Shown here: one piece after another, positions 37,462-45,780 of the stretch
Layout: every line of letters begins with the position of its first letter
Position numbering within the stretch: the stretch's first letter is position 1
NCBI GenBank assembly: GCA_902610315.1
Contig: CACLVA010000003.1
Coordinates: forward strand, 1-64,000
Length of the DNA: 64,000 nucleotides
Direction: 5' to 3'
Source: an uncultured Pelagibacteraceae bacterium
GTDB lineage: Bacteria; Pseudomonadota; Alphaproteobacteria; Pelagibacterales; Pelagibacteraceae
Program-made: the position numbers and the translations under genes
Notes under the pieces: generated by a model
Seen by the model: the letters and a program-made list of their open reading frames with translations, nothing else
Database searches by the model: none
What the model was told of the DNA's origin: nothing

Positions 37462-37920
37462 ATGTCAAAAAAAAGTTCTAGAGGTTTTACACTTATAGAA
37501 CTAATTGTTGTTGTTGCAATCATTGGAATTATTTCAGCCGTTGGAACAGTCGCGTATCAAGGTTACACTAAAGGTGCTAGAGAAAGTTCAGTTTCTAGTT
37601 TGATTCAACAAATATCACTAGGTCAATTGGAATATTATTCAAACACCGGTGGCTATTTCATATCTGATGGTGCCTCTACCACAGCCTGTACTGCAGATGA
37701 AGATACATCTGCGGCAATTGAGGATATGATATTTGGAAACGCTAACGGTGCAACTAATGACGATCCAAACCAATTACCTGATGACATAGAATTTCAATTT
37801 TGTGCTTATGGTGACGAAGGCATCAATTATACAATTGAAGCTCAAAAAACTAGTGGAACACCTCCAAGATGTGTGATCAGTATGAGTAAAAATGGATCTA
37901 TCCAAAAAGAAAATTGCTGA
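37462..37920 (+). CDS. Type IV pilin-like protein, second copy
   Basis: MSKKSSRG/FTLIELIVVVAIIGIISAVGTVAYQGY prepilin signal. Confidence 0.92.
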   Translation: MSKKSSRGFTLIELIVVVAIIGIISAVGTVAYQGYTKGARESSVSSLIQQISLGQLEYYSNTGGYFISDGASTTACTADEDTSAAIEDMIFGNANGATNDDPNQLPDDIEFQFCAYGDEGINYTIEAQKTSGTPPRCVISMSKNGSIQKENC

Positions 37921-37983
37921 TATGCAATATCCTATTAAACAAAAAAGTTGATTTTGTAATCACCATATTTTAAATAAAAAATT

Positions 37984-38277
37984 ATGAAAAAAATATTAAT
38001 AATATTTTTTACAATTTTCTTTTTAACTGGCTGTAGCCAATATTCAGCAATGCTAGGTCCTAGTATTAAGTTAGTTGAAACTGGAAGCGTTCTTCAAGCT
38101 GCCACTTCTTATGGTAGTTCTCGTAGTTTAAATTTTGTTGGTCAAAGTGTTAACGAAGAGTTACAAGCAGAAAGAATTTGTCAGACTGATCATAGCTCTG
38201 AAATATCTGAAATATTTTTTGAAAGATTAGATCGGGATGATAACTGCATTTTTGACCCGATGAGTATTTATAGATAA
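37984..38277 (+). CDS. Small lipoprotein, unknown function
   Basis: MKKILIIFFTIFFLTGCSQ lipobox. Confidence 0.75.
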   Translation: MKKILIIFFTIFFLTGCSQYSAMLGPSIKLVETGSVLQAATSYGSSRSLNFVGQSVNEELQAERICQTDHSSEISEIFFERLDRDDNCIFDPMSIYR

Positions 38278-38387
38278 TTAAATTATAATAATTTTTAGCA
38301 AAGTTTAATAAATATCATTAAATTAGCTTGTCTTTAATAGCTTTTTAAAAATTGATATTTTAAACAATTTATCTATTCTGCTGGTCT

Positions 38388-39695
38388 ATGAAATTTTGTG
38401 TTTCTAAATACATCTGGAAAATTATTGTTGCAAACTTATTAGTTTTAACAACTTTTATTTTGCCAGCACTCTCTGTAGAGAAAAATATCACTTATATGCA
38501 AATTTTACAGAAACCAAGAGATTTGGATTTAAATCTAAAATATGCGCAACAACAAGGTAAGATGGGAAACTATAAACAAACTATTTCAACTCTTGAAAGA
38601 TTAACAATGTTATATCCAGATAATATTGAGATTAAATTATATTTGTTATCAGTATTGGTACAAATCGACTCTCCAGATAAAGCAAGAAGTTTAATTGAAG
38701 AAATGAAACTTAGAACAGATCTACAATCAGAAGATCTAGATACTTTACAAGAGATAGAGCAAGATTTAAAAGATAAAGAACCAGGTTTATGGAATTTTAA
38801 TGCAGATATTAGCATTGCAAGTTTAATTAGTAATAATGTTAATAGTGTATCTAAAACAAGAAAACAAAGTGAGTCAGGTGAAGTTACAGAATTCAACTCA
38901 GCAATGTTTGATAAGACTAGTAGCGGAGGAATAAGTTTTTCAGCTACCAGACCAATTGGTGAAGAGTCTTCTTTCCTAGCAAACATTTCCCATACAACAT
39001 CCAATCAACATCAAGAACATGATGATGATTTTCAATCTTATGGATTAACTCTAGGTTTAGACACAGTTTTAGGCGGTCAAAGCTTAAGTCCATATTATAC
39101 TATAAGCAAATCTGATTATCATACGGATGCAGACAGTTTTTCTACAGGGATGGGCATAGGTGGTTTTTTTACAGTTGGAGAAAGACACTCATTTAGTTAC
39201 GGCTATTCTTACTCAGACACTAAAGGGAACCATAACTCATCTGATACCACTGCAAGAGATACAAACGCAATTGGACATGGTTATACATTTAATCACGACT
39301 ACATTTTTACAGAAATTATTTCTACATCCATTGGTTTAGGCTACAGTGATACTGATGCAATTGTAGATGCTGGTAATGATTATGAAACTTATGATTTTAG
39401 TTTAGGAATAAATTTAGCGTTTCCTTGGGCGTATATTGCAATAACTAACGGTATGAGTTTTAATGATTACAAAAAAGCAGACTCGAGCGTTACCTCAGAT
39501 AGACTGAGATCAGATTTTGCAAATACATTTGACATTATGTTAACTAAAGCAATAGGTGATATCTTTCCTGCTTTAGATCAAAATAGAAATTTATTTATAA
39601 ACTTATCTTATGAAAAAGTAATTTCAGAAGGAAATGCCTTAAATTATGATTATCATTCAGATTCTTATTCATTTAGTTTAACAAAATCATTTTGA
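38388..39695 (+). CDS. TPR plus C-terminal beta-barrel outer membrane protein
   Basis: TPR-like region (QGKMGNYKQTISTLERLTMLYPDNIEIKLYLLSVL); alternating beta C-terminus ending in F (SFSLTKSF). Confidence 0.65.
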   Translation: MKFCVSKYIWKIIVANLLVLTTFILPALSVEKNITYMQILQKPRDLDLNLKYAQQQGKMGNYKQTISTLERLTMLYPDNIEIKLYLLSVLVQIDSPDKARSLIEEMKLRTDLQSEDLDTLQEIEQDLKDKEPGLWNFNADISIASLISNNVNSVSKTRKQSESGEVTEFNSAMFDKTSSGGISFSATRPIGEESSFLANISHTTSNQHQEHDDDFQSYGLTLGLDTVLGGQSLSPYYTISKSDYHTDADSFSTGMGIGGFFTVGERHSFSYGYSYSDTKGNHNSSDTTARDTNAIGHGYTFNHDYIFTEIISTSIGLGYSDTDAIVDAGNDYETYDFSLGINLAFPWAYIAITNGMSFNDYKKADSSVTSDRLRSDFANTFDIMLTKAIGDIFPALDQNRNLFINLSYEKVISEGNALNYDYHSDSYSFSLTKSF

Positions 39696-39804
39696 TACAA
39701 AATTAACGAATAAGGCGAAAAGTGTCTAAAAACTTAACAATTTTCCTGATCAAACTGAGTTAAAAATGGTTTATTTTTAAGAAAAAAATGTTATTTTCTG
39801 TGAG

Positions 39805-41121
39805 ATGAAAAAACTAGTATCAGCAATATTATGCTCTTTAATGTTTATGAGTTTTAACTCATATGCAGAAGAGACACTTACAATTGAAAAACAACTTGTA
39901 GGTATTGTTGGAGCAATTTCAGGGACAGTTAAAACCGAGACAAGAGAATTAAAAGAGGGTGATAAAATTTATCTAAATGAAACAATTTATTCTGCTCAAG
40001 GTTCAGGAACACAAATATTACTTTTAGATCAATCAACTTTTACAGTTGGAGAAGATTCTGAAGTTGTAATGGATACTTTTATATATGATCCAAAAACTAA
40101 TGATGGAAAAATTGTTGCCTCTGTTAAGCAAGGAAGTTTAAAAGTTATATCGGGTTTAATAAGTCAGAAAGACCCAGATAGTTTAACTGTAACAGTTCCA
40201 GAAGGAACATTAGGATCTAGAGGTACAGAATTTCAAACTATAGTATCAAAAGGTAAAACAGATACTTTATTAATTGGTCCAGGTAAAAACAATACATTAG
40301 GTATGAGACCAGGAGCAGTTTTAGCAAGTAACAAATTTGGAAAAACTTTATTAGACAATCCTTACAGCGTTACTTCAATGAGCAAAGGAAAAGCACCAGA
40401 CAAAGCTAGAAAAATTACAAGATCTCAACTTAAAAAGTTTAACAAAAAAATGAGAGCTTTGAGCAAAAGCAAAGGCGATAAAGGTGAAAAGAAAATTGCA
40501 AGAAAAGCTGCAAGAAAAGAATTAAAGAAAGAATTAAAATCTTTAGGTTTTGAAAAAGAAGAAATTAAATCAATAATTAAAGAAAATATTAAAAAAGATA
40601 AAGAAAAGAAAATTGCATTAAAAACTGAAAAAAAAGCAGAAAAAAAGAAAAAGAAAAAAGCTAAAGCGGAAGCTAAAAAAGAAGGCAAAAAGAAAAAAGG
40701 AAAAGTAAAAGAAGGCAAAAAAGGTAAAAAGAAAAAAGCTAAAGCAGAAGGTAAAAAAGGCAAAAAGAAAAAAGCAAAAGCAGAGGGTAAAAAAGGCAAA
40801 AAGAAAAAAGCAAAAGCTGAAAAGAAAAAACCTGCTAAGAAGAAAGCTGTGAAGAAAAAAGCTGCAACTAAGAAAAAAGCAGCACCTAAGAAAAAAGCTG
40901 CTAAGAAAAAAGCAGCACCTAAAAAGAAAAAAGCTGTTAAGAAAAAAGCTAAACCTAAGAAAAAAGCTGCTAAGAAAAAACCAAAACCTAAAAAGAAAAA
41001 AGCTGTTAAGAAGAAACCAAAACCTAAAAAGAAAAAGAAAATCAAAAAGGTAGCTAAAAAGAAAAAAGCAGCTAAGAAGAGAAAAGCTAAAAAGAAAAGA
41101 AATAAAAAGAAGAAGAGATAA
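39805..41121 (+). CDS. Exported FecR-domain protein with a long Lys/Ala-rich histone-like C-terminal tail
   Basis: Signal peptide; FecR pattern (GDKIYLNETIYSAQGSGTQILLLDQSTFTVGEDSEVVMDTF...GTLGSRGTEF); about 150-aa (K/A/P)n tail. Confidence 0.83.
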   Translation: MKKLVSAILCSLMFMSFNSYAEETLTIEKQLVGIVGAISGTVKTETRELKEGDKIYLNETIYSAQGSGTQILLLDQSTFTVGEDSEVVMDTFIYDPKTNDGKIVASVKQGSLKVISGLISQKDPDSLTVTVPEGTLGSRGTEFQTIVSKGKTDTLLIGPGKNNTLGMRPGAVLASNKFGKTLLDNPYSVTSMSKGKAPDKARKITRSQLKKFNKKMRALSKSKGDKGEKKIARKAARKELKKELKSLGFEKEEIKSIIKENIKKDKEKKIALKTEKKAEKKKKKKAKAEAKKEGKKKKGKVKEGKKGKKKKAKAEGKKGKKKKAKAEGKKGKKKKAKAEKKKPAKKKAVKKKAATKKKAAPKKKAAKKKAAPKKKKAVKKKAKPKKKAAKKKPKPKKKKAVKKKPKPKKKKKIKKVAKKKKAAKKRKAKKKRNKKKKR

Positions 41122-41176
41122 TTAACTTAATCTCATAAAGATTTACATTATACAATTAAGATATACACTCGTTGAT

Positions 41177-43234
41177 GTGCGTTCTTTTATTGAAAAAAAT
41201 CTAAATTATTTAATATTTTCATTTATTTTATTAGTTCTAATTTCATTAAAAATTATTAATCCCTCCATAATTAAATCAATCTCCTATTTAAGCTTTGATT
41301 TATATCAAAAAGTATTTGTTGAAAAAAAGGGAGATACTGATGTTGTGATTATAGACATTGATGAAACAAGCTTAGGCAAATTTGGTCAGTTTCCGTGGAG
41401 TAGATCTGTTTTTGCAAAAATTATAGATCAAGTTGAAACCTCAAATCCAAAAGCAATTGGTTTCGATATTTTTTTTACTGAAAAAGATAAACAATCCCCA
41501 GATGAAATAATAAAATCTTATGGCTTAATTCCGTCTGATATTGTTGATCTTCAAAAATTAAAAGGACACGATGATGTATTTGCTGATAAATTAAAAGGTG
41601 CAAAAACAGTAACTGCAGTTTTAGGTAGCAACGTTCCATCTCATTCAAATTATGATCGTAAAGCAAAAGCAAGATTTTTATCTAAAGGTGGTGATCCAAA
41701 AAAATTTACTTATTCTTATCCATATTCAATTGGTTCATTAGAAAAATTAGAAAAAGAAGTTAAAGGGTTAGGATCGATTTCTTTTTTAGATCAATTAGAC
41801 GGAATAATTAGATCACTACCATTAATAGTTAGATTTAATAATAAAATATATCCAACTATGGGTTTAGAGATGGTTCGAGTAGGGGTAAACCAAAAAAATA
41901 TTTACATCGAATTAAATGAAGTTGGAATTAATAGAATAAGTGCAAGACCCTATAAAGTAGATTCTGATCCTAATGGAATTATTTGGATTAAATATAAACA
42001 ACCTCAAAAAAAACAATATATTTCAGCTGGAGATGTATTTGATGGAAAATTTCAAACAGACTTTTTTAAAGATAAATATGTTTTAATTGGTGCATCAGCC
42101 CAAGGATTATTCGACTTAGTTAAAACTCCTCTTGGAATTACAATTCCTGGAGTTGAAGTACACGCAAATGTCATAGAAAATATTTTAGATCAATCTTATT
42201 TAGTTAGAAATCCAAACACTTATATTTTTGAATTATTATTTTCTATAATTGTAGCACTTCTAACTTTTATTTTATCTCAAAAAATTAAACCAAAATACAG
42301 TTTATCTGTTTTTTTTGGTAATTTGTTGTTCATTATAATAATTGGATTTTCTATCTATAAATTTAGATCCGAACTTGTTGATATAAGTTATCCTATATTT
42401 ATTTTAACAATTACTTTTTTAACAGGTTTGTATTTTAGATTTATAGAAGAAAATAAACTGGCACTTGCAAACTTACAAAAAGAAGCAAAACTTTTAAAAG
42501 AAAGAGAGCTTGCGGCAGGAGTTCAGAAAAGTTTATTTCCAGACATTTCTAAATTTGAAAATTTTATTTTTGCTAAAAACGTTCCTGCAAGAGATGTATC
42601 AGGAGATTACTTTGATGTTGTAAGATCAACACCTGAAGAGTATTTTTTCACGCTAGCCGACGTATCTGGAAAAGGAGTTAAAGCAGGTATGTACATGGCA
42701 AAAGCATCATCTATATTTAGAACACTTACCAATTTAAAGTTTCCTTTAGAAAAAGTTGTATTTGGAGTGAATAACGAACTCGTCGAAGCTAAATTTAAAG
42801 GAATGTTTGTAACCGCTGTATTTGGAAAACTGAATATTAAAACAGGTGAATTAGTATTTATAAATGCTGGTCACGAAAGCATTCTAACTTTTGATAAGGG
42901 TAAAAATTATGAATATATAAAATCTGATATGCCGCCAATTGGAATTGTAAAATATTTTACAGAGTCCATGGTAAAATCAAATACTATAAATCTTAAAGAT
43001 AAAACATTCGTGGTCTACACAGACGGTGTGACAGAAGGATACCTTAAAAATGGTGAAGAACTGGGAGCAGAAGGTGTTCAAAATATTATAAACAGTATTG
43101 AAAATATTAATCCAAAAAATATAGTACTTGGTATAGAAAAAGAGCTCAATTGGGGGGCAGAAAAATTAAGGGACGATATTACTTGTATGGCAATCAACAT
43201 TGAAAACACTGAGCTGATTAAAAAGACTAAGTAA
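41177..43234 (+). CDS. CHASE2-domain membrane SpoIIE/RsbU-type phosphatase
   Basis: CHASE2 (VVIIDIDETSLGKFGQFPWSRSVFAKIIDQV...KAIGFDIFFTEKD), TM helices, ADVSGKGVKAGMYMAKASSIFR, INAGHESILTF, YTDGVTEGYL, RDDITCMAI. Confidence 0.93.
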   Translation: MRSFIEKNLNYLIFSFILLVLISLKIINPSIIKSISYLSFDLYQKVFVEKKGDTDVVIIDIDETSLGKFGQFPWSRSVFAKIIDQVETSNPKAIGFDIFFTEKDKQSPDEIIKSYGLIPSDIVDLQKLKGHDDVFADKLKGAKTVTAVLGSNVPSHSNYDRKAKARFLSKGGDPKKFTYSYPYSIGSLEKLEKEVKGLGSISFLDQLDGIIRSLPLIVRFNNKIYPTMGLEMVRVGVNQKNIYIELNEVGINRISARPYKVDSDPNGIIWIKYKQPQKKQYISAGDVFDGKFQTDFFKDKYVLIGASAQGLFDLVKTPLGITIPGVEVHANVIENILDQSYLVRNPNTYIFELLFSIIVALLTFILSQKIKPKYSLSVFFGNLLFIIIIGFSIYKFRSELVDISYPIFILTITFLTGLYFRFIEENKLALANLQKEAKLLKERELAAGVQKSLFPDISKFENFIFAKNVPARDVSGDYFDVVRSTPEEYFFTLADVSGKGVKAGMYMAKASSIFRTLTNLKFPLEKVVFGVNNELVEAKFKGMFVTAVFGKLNIKTGELVFINAGHESILTFDKGKNYEYIKSDMPPIGIVKYFTESMVKSNTINLKDKTFVVYTDGVTEGYLKNGEELGAEGVQNIINSIENINPKNIVLGIEKELNWGAEKLRDDITCMAINIENTELIKKTK

Positions 43235-43236
43235 AA

Positions 43237-45588
43237 ATGTTGAAAAAATTCAAAAAATTTAAAAGATTAATTTTGACAAGAACGCTTAAACCTAAAGCAT
43301 TTTTAATTTTATTTGCATTATTTTTTTCATCTTTAGCTTTTGCAGCAACAACAACAGTTACTTGGTTAGATGGAAGAATTCCTCCACACAATTCATCATG
43401 TCAAAATTCTGATGGACAGTTTACCATGACAAAAGATTCAACAGAAGAACCTTATGATGTTGCTTTTAGTACCGATGGTTTACAAGTTTTTTCAGCTAAT
43501 TTTAGAATGGAGCAAGATCATAGCAAAGGGAATCTTTCTATGAATAGATTAGTAACAGCTTTTGATGTAACTTCAAATAAAAGACAAGTTTTTGGAGATG
43601 TGGATTGTGATTTTATCGATTCTTTTAGAATAAGAACTTTAAGTGGTAATGATGCTGGAGCCAAGTTACGTGGCGTGACAGTTGCAGATAATGGTAACAA
43701 ATTTTTTTTTAATCATTTAGATGGTAGAATAACCAGGTTTGATTTATCTATACAAAATGAATTTAGTTCAAATACATACTTTGGAAGTATTCTTTTAAAA
43801 GGTGAAAATATAATAAGCGGTATGGCGATAAGCAATGATGGCACAAAGATTTATACCATAGACCATACAATTGATACTCCACTACTGACAACTTTTCAAT
43901 TACCTAGTCCTTACGATATAAGTTCAGCCACTCAGATACATGAAGTGGATCTATCTGATATTGGAGTTCCATTACCTGAAGATGGGGATAATAAAGGAAG
44001 GGATATTGAATTTAGTTCTTCTGGAAATGCAATGTTCGTAATGATTTCTAATGATGACACAGATGGAGTTTCCCAAGAAGATTCATTTATTTACCAATTC
44101 ACATTAAGCAGGAATTTTGATGTATCAACCGCTACTCTAGTTGGATCATACAATATTAATAATTTTGGTAATGCATCTAACGGACTTGGTATGCCAAGAG
44201 GATTTGTTTTTTCCAGTGATGGAATGAGAATGTTTATTACTGATATAAAAAATGGAAGTGGTAGAGTGGATCAAATTAATTCATATCAATTAGAATGTCC
44301 TTATGGATTAGTGCAATGTGTATCGAATACTTCTTCTTCAATAGAATCTCAAGTTGAGTTAGCAAAACAAAACATCAGCTTAAACGTTGATACTATATTT
44401 AAAAGATTTGAGTGGATAAAGAGAAATCGTGATAATGAAAATTTATCTGCTCACAATTTTAACATTAATTATCATGACCCTTTAATACAAACTTTAGCAA
44501 ATAAATTTGGACCATCCGTTAAAAACAATGTTGCAACTTTAATAAGTAAACATAAATTAAAAGATAAAAAATCTAAGTGGTCTAGCTGGAGCTTAGCTGA
44601 TATATCCTTAAGAATTTTTGGAGAAGATGGCACTGCTAGGGCAAAAGATATTAATACAAGAGGATTAACGATAGGAGCTGATAGAAAATTTGGGGATAAT
44701 AAATTTTTTGGACTAGCATTAAGATACGGTGATGGTAGTTCTGATATTAATTTTTCTAAACAAGATCTTACTATGGAGTCTTTAACTTTAAACCTTTATG
44801 GAATTTTACCCTCTAAAGATAATCAATACATAAATGCCGTTTTAGGCTTAAGTCACTTAAGATTTGATCATAAGTATTTGGGTAATTTATCTGGCGAAAG
44901 AAAAGGAAAACAAGCTTTTGCATCAATAAATTATAGAACTAAAGATAAGTATGGAATACTAAATGTAACCCCAACAGGCAAACTCACATATGGCGTAACA
45001 AGATTATCAGAATTTACAGATTTCTTAGCTAAAGCCTCAGGGCTACCAGCTAGAGACGTAATATATAAAGAGGACACTTTTACTAGCGGGGAGCTGGCAG
45101 CTGGATTTCTATTTGAAACTGATATCATTGAAACTGATCAAGGAACAGTCCAGCCAATGGGTGGAATAGAGATATTATATGATTTAACTAATGATGTTGA
45201 TTATAAATATATGATTCAAGGTAAGACCCATGTAAATAAGGAGACAATTCACTCTCCATTTTCAAGGCAAAATCTAAAGACCTCAATTGGTTTTGAAGCA
45301 ATTCACTTAAATGGTTTTACTGTATCCGTAGATTACCAAAGATTAATTCGTTTAAATGATGCTAGCGAAGCTCCAGAATATCAAACAGAAACATTTATAA
45401 TAAAATTTAGTCGTTCAAAAGAAGAGGATAATCAATTTGCTTTAAATTATGATCCAATTAATGCTCACCAAACCAATTTGAGCTATTCAAAAAATATTCA
45501 TGGTTTAGACTTTAAAATTAACTCAAATCAAAGCTTGGAAGATAGTTCTGAGTATTTTACCAACCTAGAAGTGTCTGGAAAATTTTAA
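43237..45588 (+). CDS. Autotransporter-like protein, copy 1: beta-propeller-like passenger plus C-terminal beta-barrel
   Basis: Signal peptide; repeated S.DG..MF motifs; barrel KWSSWSLADISLRIFG...ending EVSGKF. Confidence 0.75.
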   Translation: MLKKFKKFKRLILTRTLKPKAFLILFALFFSSLAFAATTTVTWLDGRIPPHNSSCQNSDGQFTMTKDSTEEPYDVAFSTDGLQVFSANFRMEQDHSKGNLSMNRLVTAFDVTSNKRQVFGDVDCDFIDSFRIRTLSGNDAGAKLRGVTVADNGNKFFFNHLDGRITRFDLSIQNEFSSNTYFGSILLKGENIISGMAISNDGTKIYTIDHTIDTPLLTTFQLPSPYDISSATQIHEVDLSDIGVPLPEDGDNKGRDIEFSSSGNAMFVMISNDDTDGVSQEDSFIYQFTLSRNFDVSTATLVGSYNINNFGNASNGLGMPRGFVFSSDGMRMFITDIKNGSGRVDQINSYQLECPYGLVQCVSNTSSSIESQVELAKQNISLNVDTIFKRFEWIKRNRDNENLSAHNFNINYHDPLIQTLANKFGPSVKNNVATLISKHKLKDKKSKWSSWSLADISLRIFGEDGTARAKDINTRGLTIGADRKFGDNKFFGLALRYGDGSSDINFSKQDLTMESLTLNLYGILPSKDNQYINAVLGLSHLRFDHKYLGNLSGERKGKQAFASINYRTKDKYGILNVTPTGKLTYGVTRLSEFTDFLAKASGLPARDVIYKEDTFTSGELAAGFLFETDIIETDQGTVQPMGGIEILYDLTNDVDYKYMIQGKTHVNKETIHSPFSRQNLKTSIGFEAIHLNGFTVSVDYQRLIRLNDASEAPEYQTETFIIKFSRSKEEDNQFALNYDPINAHQTNLSYSKNIHGLDFKINSNQSLEDSSEYFTNLEVSGKF

Positions 45589-45600
45589 GAAATTAAGATA

Positions 45601-45780
45601 AAATATCAATAGTATTGAAAATATTAATCCAAAAAATTTATTTTTTGGTATAGAAAAAAAGGCTCAATTAGGGAGCAGAAGAACTAAGGGACGATATTAC
45701 TTGTATGGCTACAAATATTGACAATACTGAGCTGATCAAAAAAAAATAAATCCTAAAATCATGAAAAATTTTAAAAAATT
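45601..45780 (+). pseudogene. Decayed duplicate of the CHASE2-phosphatase 3' end
   Basis: Nucleotide similarity to 43082-43260 (AGTATTGAAAATATTAATCCAAAAAAT..., GGACGATATTACTTGTATGGC, ACTGAGCTGAT) with no intact ORF. Confidence 0.85.

Noticed and set aside
40425-41045. 206-aa Phe/Leu-rich minus-strand ORF
   Set aside because: Antisense of the AAG/AAA-rich Lys tail of the FecR gene; composition artefact.
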